A stretch of 33,758 nt of DNA from Clostridia bacterium (GTDB lineage: Bacteria > Bacillota > Clostridia > Christensenellales > CAG-138): contig JAUNJX010000024.1 in the NCBI GenBank assembly GCA_030533005.1, positions 1 to 33,758 on the forward strand. The letters are read 5' to 3'. Below the pieces are notes generated by a model. The model did no database searches. It saw nothing but the letters and a program-made list of their open reading frames with translations, and was not told the DNA's origin. Shown in pieces: positions 5,653 through 13,165 of this stretch. The position numbers and the translations under genes are program-made. Numbering within the stretch: the stretch's first letter is position 1; every line of letters starts with the position of its first letter.

Positions 5653-7569
5653 ATGAAAAACATTGCCGTTATCGCAACCGCTATCACCTATAGCCACATT
5701 CAAAAAAACTTCGTCGGCATCCAGCGATGCTGCGCGGAATACGGCTGCAACGTCTTTGCTTTCGTTTGCGAACGAAGATTTGAGGCGGAAAACCTTCATG
5801 ACATCGGCGAATATGAGGTGTACAAGCTGCCTGATTTCAGCCAGTTTGACGGCGCGATCGTGGTATGCAGCACTATATTTGACACCGTTACGCTGGATGA
5901 CATTTTCCGCCGCATCCGCGCGGCGGGCATCCCCGCCGCCGCCTTGGAAAGACAGCTTCCCGGCCTTTACGGCGTTTGCATCGACAACAAATCCGCCATG
6001 AAGGACATCGTGCTGCACCTGATCGACCATCACGGCTTCAAACGCATCAACTTCATCACGGGACTCACCGGCAACAACGAAGCAGCGGATCGTTATGCAG
6101 CCTACAAGGAGGCCCTGCGCGAGCGCAATATCCCCTTTGACGCGCGGCGCGTATTCACGGGCGATTATCTTAAAAAAAGCGGCGAGGACGCCGCGGAGGC
6201 TTTCCTTCAAAGCGACCTCCCCTTTCCGGAGGCCATCGTAGCCTCCAACGACCATATGGCGATGGGGGCGTACAGCGCCTTGACCCGCAGGGGTATCCGC
6301 GTGCCGGAGGACGTCGCCATCACCGGCTTTGACAACGATTTTGAAGCCATGTATCATATACCCGGCGTCACCTCCGTGGAGCGCATGCAGGAAAAACAGG
6401 GGTATTTGGCGTGCCGTGCGGTGCTGGACGGCACAGTCGCGCGGGAGAGCGGGCATGTGCTGCACATCCAGACGCAATCGGTTTTCCGGGAAAGCTGCGG
6501 CTGCAAAAGCAGCGATGAGATCAGCGACGTCGAATTTCGCCGGCTGCATTTTTCCTTGGCGGACATGAACGACCGCTTCACAACCGAGACCCGCAGCATG
6601 GCGATCGAGCTTACAGCCGTGGACTCCTTTGAGCGCTTGAAGGACGTCATCAAGATGTTCCTGCCCAACATCGCCTGCGATCTTTTCAATCTTTATCTTT
6701 TTGACAGCGTTCTGGAGAGCACGCCGCTCGACCTCGAGCGCGCCGATATGCTGCACCTCATGCACACCCCCGCCTATGTAAGAGGCAACTGCACGCTGCT
6801 CATCGGCTACGACAACGGCGTTTTCACAGAGGATCTTCCCTGCGATCTCTACGCCTTCATCGACGCGGCGAAGGCAAAGGAGAACGGCGGCGGCTACTTC
6901 ATCCTCTCCCCCATCCATTTCAGAAACACGCTCTTTGGCTACTGCATCATCGGCAACAGCACCTTCCCGCTGGAAAGCGAGCAGTATTACACATGGGTCA
7001 TGAACATCGGAAACGCCGTGGAGACCGTCATCAAGCAACGGCTGATGAAGCAGATGATCCGCAAGCTTGACAGCATGTGGTGCTATGACGGCCTGACCAA
7101 CGTCTATAACCGCATGGGCTTCAAAAAATACGGCAGCCGCGTCTGGGATGAAAGCATCAAAAAGCGCTGTGGCGCCATGCTGCTGTTTGTGGATATGGAC
7201 GGGCTCAAGCGCATCAACGACGAATTCGGCCACGACGAAGGGGATCGCTGCATCCGGGAGCTTGCCTCCATTCTCATGCGGGTACGCAAGCATGGCGAGG
7301 CTGTCATGCGCTACGGCGGCGACGAATTCGTGTTTATAGCCTCCGGCGTCGATCAAGCCTACGCGGATCAGTGCGTGCAAAGCATCAAGCAATCCATGGA
7401 AGCGTTCAACGCGGCAAGCGATCTTCCCTATAAGCTTTCTGCGAGCATCGGCCTGCACATCCTGTTCCCGCAGCCAAACGACCTTCTCGACGACGCCATC
7501 GACGCGGCTGACCAAAAGATGTACGCCGAGAAGAAGGAGAAGCGCGAGCGGCAAGCCCGCCATCCCTGA
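5653..7569 (+). CDS. LacI-type ligand-binding domain fused to a GGDEF diguanylate cyclase
   Basis: The protein has 638 residues. Residues about 2-285 form a periplasmic-binding-protein-like domain of the LacI/GalR type, without the DNA-binding helix-turn-helix: MKNIAVIATAITYSHIQKNF, then FDGAIVVCSTIF, HHGFKRINFITG, AIVASNDHMAMGAYSAL and VPEDVAITGFDND. A middle region (about 300-460) follows. The GGDEF domain (about 480-630) has LLFVDMDGLKRINDEFGHDEGDRCI and RYGGDEF at 553-559, the intact active site for making c-di-GMP from two GTP. The inhibitory RxxD site five residues before it is changed to RKHG, so product inhibition is probably lost. There is no signal peptide or membrane helix, so it should be a cytoplasmic enzyme sensing a sugar-like ligand. 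The upstream in-frame start at 5536 precedes the promoter and is rejected. Confidence 0.88.
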   Translation: MKNIAVIATAITYSHIQKNFVGIQRCCAEYGCNVFAFVCERRFEAENLHDIGEYEVYKLPDFSQFDGAIVVCSTIFDTVTLDDIFRRIRAAGIPAAALERQLPGLYGVCIDNKSAMKDIVLHLIDHHGFKRINFITGLTGNNEAADRYAAYKEALRERNIPFDARRVFTGDYLKKSGEDAAEAFLQSDLPFPEAIVASNDHMAMGAYSALTRRGIRVPEDVAITGFDNDFEAMYHIPGVTSVERMQEKQGYLACRAVLDGTVARESGHVLHIQTQSVFRESCGCKSSDEISDVEFRRLHFSLADMNDRFTTETRSMAIELTAVDSFERLKDVIKMFLPNIACDLFNLYLFDSVLESTPLDLERADMLHLMHTPAYVRGNCTLLIGYDNGVFTEDLPCDLYAFIDAAKAKENGGGYFILSPIHFRNTLFGYCIIGNSTFPLESEQYYTWVMNIGNAVETVIKQRLMKQMIRKLDSMWCYDGLTNVYNRMGFKKYGSRVWDESIKKRCGAMLLFVDMDGLKRINDEFGHDEGDRCIRELASILMRVRKHGEAVMRYGGDEFVFIASGVDQAYADQCVQSIKQSMEAFNAASDLPYKLSASIGLHILFPQPNDLLDDAIDAADQKMYAEKKEKRERQARHP

Positions 7570-7604
7570 TCCCGGCGTACGGTGCAGGAAAGCTTTCTTA
7601 AGCC

Positions 7605-8846
7605 TTAGATATGGTGCTTGGCGAGGAATTCATCGCCGCAGCCATAGTGTTCTTCGATATAATCGACGTCCTTATCGCCGCGGCCGGAGAGATTCACAAG
7701 GATCGATCCGGTCTTATGCTCTTTGGCGTATTGGATGCCGCCCGCCAAGCCGTGCGAGCTTTCCAGCGCCGGGATGATGCCCTCCATGCGGCTCAACAGG
7801 AAGAACGCCTCCACGGCCTCCTCATCCGTAACATAGGTATAGTGCACGCGCCCGCTGTCATGCAAAAAGGCATGTTCGGGGCCTACGCCGGGGTAATCCA
7901 AGCCGCTTGCAATGGAGTATACGGGCAGAGGCGCACCCTTTTCATCCTGCAAAAGCAGGCTGTCAAAGCCATGCAGTATGCCCTTGCTGCCGTAGGTGAT
8001 GGTGGCGGCGTGGTCGCCCGCCTTGCTGCCGCGTCCCATCGGCTCTACGCCGATCAGCTCCACGGGGTCTGCGACGAAGGGCAGGAACATGCCGATGGAG
8101 TTGGAGCCGCCGCCGACGCAGGCGCATACGGCGTCAGGCAGCATGCCCGTCATGCTCACGAACTGTTCGCGCGCCTCCTGCCCTACGATCAGCTGAAAAT
8201 CGCGGACGATCTTGGGGAAGGGATGGGGGCCGAGTGCGGAGCCGATGCAGTAGATCGCCGTTTTATACTCCTTCATATAGCCCTCAAACGCCGCGTCCAC
8301 AGCCTCCTTGAGCGTCTTTAGCCCGGTGGAAACGGGGATGACGCGCGCGCCCAGCATCTTCATGCGGGTGACGTTGGGCGCTTGCTTGGCGATATCCACC
8401 TCGCCCATGTAGATGTCGCATTCCATGCCAAAGTACGCGGCGGCCGTGGCAAGCGCCACGCCGTGCTGCCCCGCGCCGGTCTCCGCGATCAGCTTCTTTT
8501 TGCCCATGTATTTGGCAAGCAGCCCTTCGCCCATGCAGTGATTGAGCTTGTGCGCGCCCGTGTGGTTGAGATCCTCGCGCTTGACGTAGATCTGGCACTG
8601 ACCGAGCTGGCGGGAAAGGCGTTCGCAGTGGTAAATGGGCGTGGGACGACCCTGAAAGTCCTTGCGGATGCGGCGCAGCTCGCTGATGAACTGTGCGCTG
8701 TGGCAGATGGTCTCATAGGCCTCGTCGATCTCGGCGAAGGCGACTTCCAGCTCGGGCGGCAGATACGCGCCGCCATATTCGCCAAAGCGCCCGTCGGGGG
8801 TGGGGTATTCCTTCAGGTAGTTCTCATAGTCATGATAGGGATTCAT
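7605..8846 (-). CDS. trpB: Tryptophan synthase beta subunit
   Basis: The protein is 413 residues. It makes tryptophan from serine and indole with pyridoxal phosphate. Family hallmarks are [15 protein letters not shown] near the N-terminus, HTGAHKLNH with the PLP lysine at 100, [11 protein letters not shown] with catalytic Glu122, the phosphate-binding [10 protein letters not shown], and SGRGDKDV near the end. The start at 8846 is fixed by GGAGGA ten bases upstream. No trpA or other trp gene lies beside it, so it stands alone behind its own T-box leader. It could use indole from TrpA encoded elsewhere or scavenged indole. It is the TrpB1-like type rather than the long TrpB2. Confidence 0.95.
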   Translation of the reverse strand: MNPYHDYENYLKEYPTPDGRFGEYGGAYLPPELEVAFAEIDEAYETICHSAQFISELRRIRKDFQGRPTPIYHCERLSRQLGQCQIYVKREDLNHTGAHKLNHCMGEGLLAKYMGKKKLIAETGAGQHGVALATAAAYFGMECDIYMGEVDIAKQAPNVTRMKMLGARVIPVSTGLKTLKEAVDAAFEGYMKEYKTAIYCIGSALGPHPFPKIVRDFQLIVGQEAREQFVSMTGMLPDAVCACVGGGSNSIGMFLPFVADPVELIGVEPMGRGSKAGDHAATITYGSKGILHGFDSLLLQDEKGAPLPVYSIASGLDYPGVGPEHAFLHDSGRVHYTYVTDEEAVEAFFLLSRMEGIIPALESSHGLAGGIQYAKEHKTGSILVNLSGRGDKDVDYIEEHYGCGDEFLAKHHI

Positions 8847-8904
8847 TGTTTGTTGTCCTCCAGCGTGTTGGCGCCGGATTTTTTCCTTTCTGCAAATTTT
8901 TAAA

Positions 8905-9188
8905 TTTTTCACATAAAAAAACACCCCGCTATGTCCTTAAGACATAACAAGGGCGAACGTGGTCGCTGTGCCACCTTGTTTCCCCCAACATAAAGCCGGG
9001 GCTTTGTCCGAATGCCAACACATCCGTTGCACTGTAACGGGCGCAAGCCGTTGCGGGGTACTTTGCGGAGAACCGCATTTCATCGCACGCTCCGTGGTCC
9101 ATTTGCCGAATCGTTTCCTGCGGGATTCCCAGCGCCGCCCGCTCTCTGTAAAGGCGTTTTTCGACTTTATCTCCACATCTTTGCTTTA
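8905..9188 (-). promoter_or_regulatory. T-box riboswitch, tRNA-Trp specific, controlling trpB
   Basis: The 340-base trpB leader carries the T-box signature AAGGTGGCACAGCG on the minus strand (8977-8964). Further upstream are the AGAGAGC and GCTGGGAA elements typical of the stem I apical part, and a specifier region with TGG (9101-9099), the tryptophan codon. The bulge sequence TGGC pairs with GCCA, which fits tRNA-Trp with G as discriminator base. ACAAGG and CCTTGT flanking the T-box form the antiterminator; the same CCTTGT strand can instead form the terminator. Uncharged tRNA-Trp should therefore switch trpB on. Confidence 0.93.
8915..8952 (-). terminator. Regulated terminator of the trpB T-box leader
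   Basis: CCTTGTTATGTC (8952-8941) pairs with GACATAGCGGGG (8935-8924) around a five-base loop, with some G-T pairs, and seven T follow. It competes with the T-box antiterminator. Confidence 0.88.
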
Positions 9189-9194
9189 GTGGCG

Positions 9195-9223
9195 ATTATA
9201 GAAGCATCGCCGCCATTTGTCAA
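9195..9223 (-). promoter_or_regulatory. Consensus promoter of trpB
   Basis: The minus strand has TTGACA (9223-9218), exactly 17 bases, then TATAAT (9200-9195), a full match to the sigma-A consensus. Strong constant transcription fits control by T-box attenuation. Confidence 0.92.
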
Positions 9224-9235
9224 GTACTTTTTATA

Positions 9236-9607
9236 CTATGCTTTTTTCCGCCTGATTGCCTTTCGGATGCGGCCTATGCACAGCGCCAGCAGGAACGCGC
9301 CGAACGCGCGCCGCAGCCAATCGCCCGAAAGCCACGCGCAAAGCCATACGCCGGGCAGCGCCCCCGCGACGCCGCCCAGCAATACCGGCAAACAGGATGG
9401 AAGATCGACGCGCTTTGCCTTGGCATGCACAAACAGCGCCGCAGCAGCGGCCGGTACGAACGCGAGCATGTTCACACCCTGCGCCGCGTGCTGCCCCAAG
9501 CCGCCCAGCAGCGTAAGCGCCGGTATCAAGATCGTGCCACCGCCCATGCCCATGCCCGCAGCCACGCCCGAAATCAAGCCGCCAAGGATATAAACAATCT
9601 CTCTCAT
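9236..9607 (-). CDS. Half-size TauE/SafE (TSUP) membrane protein, second of a pair
   Basis: From ATG 9607 the protein has 123 residues and about four membrane helices. It starts MREIVYILGGLISGVAAGMGMGGGTILIPALTLLGGLGQHAAQGVNMLAF, the glycine-rich first repeat of the TSUP family (anion or sulfite exporters and related permeases). Full-length members are about 250 residues with two such repeats, so this is one half. Its ATG overlaps the stop of the preceding half gene by four bases, giving tight translational coupling. The two products probably form a heterodimer. The substrate is unknown. Longer upstream reading in this frame only covers the neighbour gene out of frame. Confidence 0.85.
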   Translation of the reverse strand: MREIVYILGGLISGVAAGMGMGGGTILIPALTLLGGLGQHAAQGVNMLAFVPAAAAALFVHAKAKRVDLPSCLPVLLGGVAGALPGVWLCAWLSGDWLRRAFGAFLLALCIGRIRKAIRRKKA

Positions 9608-9969
9608 GTAAGCAGCAGGGACACGGCGCATATGCCCATCAGCACCGTAAATACGTTTTGTATAAGGCTTTGCTTCATCCTCCCCATCAGCTTCGCGCCC
9701 AGGATGCTGCCTAAAAGCAGGGCGGGCAGCACAAACAGCAGCGCCCGTATATCCACCATGCGCTTGGTAAGGTAGAGCACGCCGCTCAATAGCGTCAAGG
9801 GCAGCATGACGGCCAATGCCGTGGCGTGCGCGCGATCCGGCGGATAGCCACACAAGGCTGTCAGCGCCGTCACGGCGATCATGCCGCCGCCCGCGCCAAA
9901 AAGGCCGTTACACAGCCCCGTCACAAAGCCCGCAAGCAATTTTCTCCCATTGTCCTTGATCCATGTCAT
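9604..9969 (-). CDS. Half-size TauE/SafE (TSUP) membrane protein, first of a pair
   Basis: The protein has 121 residues and about four helices. MTWIKDNGRKLLAGFVTGLCNGLFGAGGGMIAVTALTALCGYPPDRAHATALAVMLPLTLLSGVLYL matches a TSUP repeat (the G-x-x-x-G-x-F-G-A-G-G-G pattern). The N-terminus faces the cytoplasm by the positive-inside rule. It has no clear ribosome-binding site; a CATACT sequence lies seven bases before the ATG and may be a -10 box of a leaderless promoter, though its -35 is poor. The stop overlaps the ATG of the second half gene. It makes a split transporter with that gene. The split is not a frameshift, because both halves have complete ends of their own. Confidence 0.85.
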   Translation of the reverse strand: MTWIKDNGRKLLAGFVTGLCNGLFGAGGGMIAVTALTALCGYPPDRAHATALAVMLPLTLLSGVLYLTKRMVDIRALLFVLPALLLGSILGAKLMGRMKQSLIQNVFTVLMGICAVSLLLT

Positions 9970-10018
9970 GGTATGTAGTATGTGCGCTTACCGGGCTTTG
10001 TATCATGCGGCGTATAGC

Positions 10019-10048
10019 AAAAAAGGATACGCTCGATGGCGTATCCTT
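10019..10048 (-). terminator. Intrinsic terminator after the exported repeat/membrane protein
   Basis: AAGGATACGC (10048-10039 on the minus strand) pairs with GCGTATCCTT (10032-10023) around six bases, and the run of T continues to 10019. Ten base pairs are perfect. Confidence 0.88.
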
Positions 10049-10077
10049 AAGGAAGCTGTTTTTGATTCGTTTTTCGA

Positions 10078-11301
10078 TCAGTTTTTCGGCTGTTCCGGCT
10101 GCGCGGGCTGCACAGGCGCTTGCGGCACCTCAACGCTGCCGGGCAGAACGGGCGCGGGGATCACGGGCGCAGAGCCCATGGAGCCGCAGACGGGGCCGGG
10201 CTTACGGTTGACCATGCGCAAATAGCAGACCTGCACAAAATAGCCCAGCGTGTAGATGATCGCGGCAAAGGCGATCAGGCCGCCCAGGAAGGGGATGATG
10301 CGCGCAGCGCTCAAAATCGCGGCGCCAAGGATGGAAGAAATCCACACGTTCATCTTGGGGAACACCAGCCGGCTTGCAGACGCGCCCGCAAAGGGCACGG
10401 AAAACAGCATGGCGGTCAAGGAGAGCAGCGCCACAAGCCCCGCAACGGGCAAGCCGATGAAGGTGACGCAAAGCAGGACGAGCAGCAGCGGCAGCGCCAG
10501 CAGCGTGACAAGCCCCGTAAGCAGCAGCGCAAGCGTCCTGTGCTTGAGCATGCAGGCAGCGCCCTGCAGGGAGCCGGGGATCAGCAGCACGAACAGCGCC
10601 GCGAGCAGCGCCACGGCAAATACCCAATACACGCGGCTTGTGACGCGGTGCATGAAGGCAGCGCCCGCCGCCACCTGCGCCGCACTCTCAAGATCATCCT
10701 CCGAAACAGCCGCTGCCTTGTACTGCAGGTTGGCGATCTGCGCCGTGGCGGGAATGACGGGCTGCTCGCTTGCCTGTACCGTCATCACGCCCGTGACCAC
10801 GGCTTCGGGGCCGATCACGACCTTGTCCGCCGAGATATTGACGTCGCCGTTGACCACGCCGTTCAGATTCACCGTGCCCGCCGCCGCGCCAAGGGTATCG
10901 CAGGCGCCGTTGAAGGTAACGCTGGAGCCCAGCATATAGACGCCGGCCGCACGGCTGCCGCCGTCCACGCTCAGCACATTGCCGGCGGCGGTGATGTTAT
11001 TTTCCACCGTGGTATTTTGGAAGTTCAGCATATTGCCCGCCGCGCGGACGCTGCCGCCGATCTCGGTATTGGAAACGGTCAGGTCATAGCCCGCGCAGAT
11101 GAGGCTTTGCCCCACGCTGCTGTTGGAAAGGGAGAGGGACTGACCCATCCAGTAAAGATCGCGCGCGAGCGTCTCCCCGGATATCGCCGCCGCCTCGGAC
11201 ACGCCGTTGCCGGCGCTGTCCTTATCCAGCGCCTGCGCGCTCACGGCCACGGACATGGCCAGCACAAAAATCAGCACAAACGCGAATACACGTTTTTTCA
11301 T
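10078..11301 (-). CDS. Exported protein with bactofilin-like repeats and a C-terminal membrane domain
   Basis: The protein has 407 residues from ATG 11301; GGTGG lies about a dozen bases upstream. Residues 1-24 are a signal peptide (KKRVFAFVLIFVLAMSVAVSAQA). Residues about 30-165 are short beta-type repeats (SLICAGYDLTVSNTEIGGSVRAAGN, then NNITAAGNVLSVDGGS, then VVNGDVNISADKVVIGP), like the polymer-forming bactofilin fold but outside the membrane. Four or more hydrophobic helices follow (about 215-365), and then a Pro/Val-rich cytoplasmic or exposed tail ending QPAQPEQPKN. I recall similar proteins being annotated as polymer-forming cytoskeletal or hypothetical. The role may be envelope structure. 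It has a consensus promoter and its own terminator, so it is a single-gene unit. Confidence 0.78.
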   Translation of the reverse strand: MKKRVFAFVLIFVLAMSVAVSAQALDKDSAGNGVSEAAAISGETLARDLYWMGQSLSLSNSSVGQSLICAGYDLTVSNTEIGGSVRAAGNMLNFQNTTVENNITAAGNVLSVDGGSRAAGVYMLGSSVTFNGACDTLGAAAGTVNLNGVVNGDVNISADKVVIGPEAVVTGVMTVQASEQPVIPATAQIANLQYKAAAVSEDDLESAAQVAAGAAFMHRVTSRVYWVFAVALLAALFVLLIPGSLQGAACMLKHRTLALLLTGLVTLLALPLLLVLLCVTFIGLPVAGLVALLSLTAMLFSVPFAGASASRLVFPKMNVWISSILGAAILSAARIIPFLGGLIAFAAIIYTLGYFVQVCYLRMVNRKPGPVCGSMGSAPVIPAPVLPGSVEVPQAPVQPAQPEQPKN

Positions 11302-11339
11302 GGTATTCTTTACCACCTTTTCTATCATTTTCGTTTAGG

Positions 11340-11368
11340 AGTATATATAGTTACACCGCCAATGTCAA
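11340..11368 (-). promoter_or_regulatory. Strong promoter of the exported repeat protein
   Basis: The minus strand has TTGACA (11368-11363), 17 bases, and TATACT (11345-11340). It lies in the 89-base gap after the XRE gene and shows that the exported protein is transcribed alone and strongly. Confidence 0.85.
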
Positions 11369-11390
11369 TTAAAATTGGATTAGAAATGCG

Positions 11391-12032
11391 CTATTGCGGC
11401 CTTTTCTCCCGCTTTTTCCCCACGGGGCGCAGGCAGGCCCAAAGAATGATGATGATCTGCGCAGGAATGCCCAAAAGAAAGATGGATCGAAGATCCAGCC
11501 AAAGCATGGAAATATACACGGCAAAAAGAATGCTCCAGGTCAAAAGCGAAAGGATGACAAAGTTGAGCAGGCGCTTGCCCCAAAGCATATTGAAAAGCAG
11601 CAGCACAAGGCAGGAAACGGGAAAGGCGTAGACATAGACCACCCATCCCCAGTCAAAATCGTTGGGAAACAGCTTCATCACCACGAATACGACGGTGGCG
11701 ACCAGCCACACGACGGACACGGCGATCAGCGCCACCACGATGCGGTTTGCCCGCTTATCCGCAGATTCCGCGTCCGGCAGCTCCGCCGCCTCCGAAAACG
11801 GCGCAAAGGGCGTATCGTCGATGGCATCCCGCAAGAGATCGTCCACCGTGACTCCAAAGGTATCCGCCACGGTTTTGAGCGTGGCGACATCCGGCACGGA
11901 CTCCGCCCGTTCCCATTTGGAGACCGCTTTATCGGTATAATTCAGCCGCTGCGCAAGCTCCGCCTGTGTCATGCCCCAGCTCTTGCGCAACGCCATGATA
12001 TTCCTTGCGATATTGGTCTTGAGTTCTTCCAC
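11391..12032 (-). CDS. XRE-family regulator with a membrane domain
   Basis: The protein has 213 residues from GTG 12032, set by GGAGGA six bases upstream. Residues about 5-65 are a Cro/CI helix-turn-helix (IARNIMALRKSWGMTQAELAQRLNYTDKAVSKWERAESVPDVATLKTVADTFGVTVDDLL). After an acidic linker come about four hydrophobic helices (IVVALIAVSVVWLVATVVFVV, VVYVYAFPVSCLVLLLF, FVILSLLTWSILFAVYI, IFLLGIPAQIIIILWA). Such membrane-tethered XRE proteins are common in Firmicutes and may sense envelope state. It is divergent from degV across a region rich in inverted repeats, so autoregulation and control of degV are likely. The exported membrane protein downstream is a further possible target. Confidence 0.9.
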   Translation of the reverse strand: MEELKTNIARNIMALRKSWGMTQAELAQRLNYTDKAVSKWERAESVPDVATLKTVADTFGVTVDDLLRDAIDDTPFAPFSEAAELPDAESADKRANRIVVALIAVSVVWLVATVVFVVMKLFPNDFDWGWVVYVYAFPVSCLVLLLFNMLWGKRLLNFVILSLLTWSILFAVYISMLWLDLRSIFLLGIPAQIIIILWACLRPVGKKREKRPQ

Positions 12033-12061
12033 AGTATCTCCTCCGCGCCGGTATGTGCTTG

Positions 12062-12090
12062 ATTTTACCATATTTTCCGGGGGCTTGCAA
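12062..12090 (-). promoter_or_regulatory. Promoter of the XRE gene
   Basis: The minus strand has TTGCAA (12090-12085), 17 bases, and TAAAAT (12067-12062), 30 bases before the GTG start. Confidence 0.7.
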
Positions 12091-12096
12091 CCGAAC

Positions 12097-12111
12097 TCTA
12101 CCCGTAGTAGA
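12097..12111. promoter_or_regulatory. Operator candidate, TCTAC-N5-GTAGA
   Basis: A perfect inverted repeat lies just upstream of the XRE -35 box. Related half-sites follow at 12117-12121 (TCTAC) and 12149-12153 (GTAGA). The XRE protein is the obvious candidate binder. Confidence 0.5.
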
Positions 12112-12170
12112 ATGACTCTACAGTGTGCGAACGCACGCTTTACGGGCGGTAGAGCGCTGTTTATCCAGCG

Positions 12171-12208
12171 GTAGGGTGACGACCCGCCCGCCATACCCTA
12201 CAATGTAG
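12171..12208 (+). promoter_or_regulatory. Promoter of degV overlapped by an inverted repeat
   Basis: GTGACG (12176-12181), 17 bases and TACAAT (12199-12204) form a promoter. GTAGGGT (12171-12177) and ACCCTAC (12195-12201) are inverted repeats lying over the -35 and -10 boxes, and CTACA-A-TGTAG (12198-12208) overlaps the -10. A bound repressor would block polymerase. Confidence 0.55.
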
Positions 12209-12274
12209 TTGTGAAATTGTTGCCGCACGACGGCACAAGAAAATCGCGTTGGCGCAAAAAAGGAGTTATACATC

Positions 12275-13165
12275 ATGATGCAAAAATATGTTCTTTCCTG
12301 CTGTTCCACAGCAGACCTGACCGCCGAGCACTTTGAGGCGCGGCATATCCATTACGTTTGCTTCCATTTTATCATCGACGGCATATCCTATCCGGACGAT
12401 CTGGGCAAATCCATGTCCAGCGCGGATTTCTACGCGAAGATCAAGGACGGCGCGCAGCCCACCACCGCACAGGTCAACGTAGGGCAGTACATCGAATTCT
12501 TCACGCCGTTTTTAGAGGCGGGGCAGGATATCCTGCATGTAAGTCTTTCCACGGGGCTTTCCGGCTCCTACAACGCGGCGACCACCGCGCGCGCGCAGCT
12601 GCTGGAGAAGTATCCCGAGCGGCGCATCGAGCTGGTGGATTCGCTTGGCGCTTCCTCCGGCTACGGCCTGTTCATGGATATGCTGGCGGATCGCCGGGAC
12701 GCGGGTGCGTCGCTTGACGAGCTTCGTGACTGGGCGGAGGAAAACAAGCTGACCATCCACCACTGGTTCTTCTCCTCCGATCTGACCTCCTACATCCGGG
12801 GCGGACGCATCTCCAAAACTGCGGGCTTCTTCGGTTCCCTCTTGGGCGTATGCCCGCTACTCAACATGGACGCCGCGGGACATTTGACCCCGCGCGAGAA
12901 GATTCGCACCAAGAAAAAGGTCATTCAGCGCATTGTGGAGATGATGAAAACGCACGCGGTAAACGGCGCCGACTACGACGGCAAATGCTACATCTCCCAA
13001 TCCGCCTGTATAGAGGACGCACAGGTCGTGGCCGCGTTGATCGAAGCCGCTTTCCCCAAGCTCAATGGGCGCGTGGAGATCAACGACGTCGGCACGGTCA
13101 TAGGCGCACATACCGGCTGCGGTACGGTGGCGCTGTTCTTCGTGGGCGATAAGCGCGTCGACTAA
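12275..13165 (+). CDS. DegV family fatty-acid-binding protein
   Basis: The protein has 296 residues; AAAGGAG lies nine bases before ATG 12275 (ATG 12278 is equally possible). The N-terminal DegV pattern is YVLSCCSTADLTAEHFEARHIHYVCFHFIIDGISYPDDLGKSMSSADFYAKIKDGAQPTTAQVNVGQY. ILHVSLSTGLSGSYNAATTA, ELVDSLGASSGYGLFMD and TSYIRGGRISKTAGFFGSLLGVCPLL follow, and the end carries GAHTGCGTVALFF. DegV/FakB proteins bind fatty acids and present them to the kinase FakA. No kinase is nearby. It is the first of two DegV proteins in the window (the other is at 21647) and appears to be controlled by the XRE regulator divergent to it. Confidence 0.92.
   Translation: MMQKYVLSCCSTADLTAEHFEARHIHYVCFHFIIDGISYPDDLGKSMSSADFYAKIKDGAQPTTAQVNVGQYIEFFTPFLEAGQDILHVSLSTGLSGSYNAATTARAQLLEKYPERRIELVDSLGASSGYGLFMDMLADRRDAGASLDELRDWAEENKLTIHHWFFSSDLTSYIRGGRISKTAGFFGSLLGVCPLLNMDAAGHLTPREKIRTKKKVIQRIVEMMKTHAVNGADYDGKCYISQSACIEDAQVVAALIEAAFPKLNGRVEINDVGTVIGAHTGCGTVALFFVGDKRVD

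Noticed and set aside
5584..7563. Long minus-strand open frame of 659 codons across the sensor-GGDEF gene
   Set aside because: It is the antisense of a clear gene; its sequence has no family pattern, and high GC leaves few stops in this frame.
9236..9969. Frameshifted single TSUP gene
   Set aside because: Both halves have complete starts and stops and overlap as ATGA, so a planned split is more likely than a break.
10120..11631. Plus-strand open frame of 503 codons
   Set aside because: It lies opposite the exported repeat protein, is rich in Arg, His and Gln, and has no ribosome site or motif.
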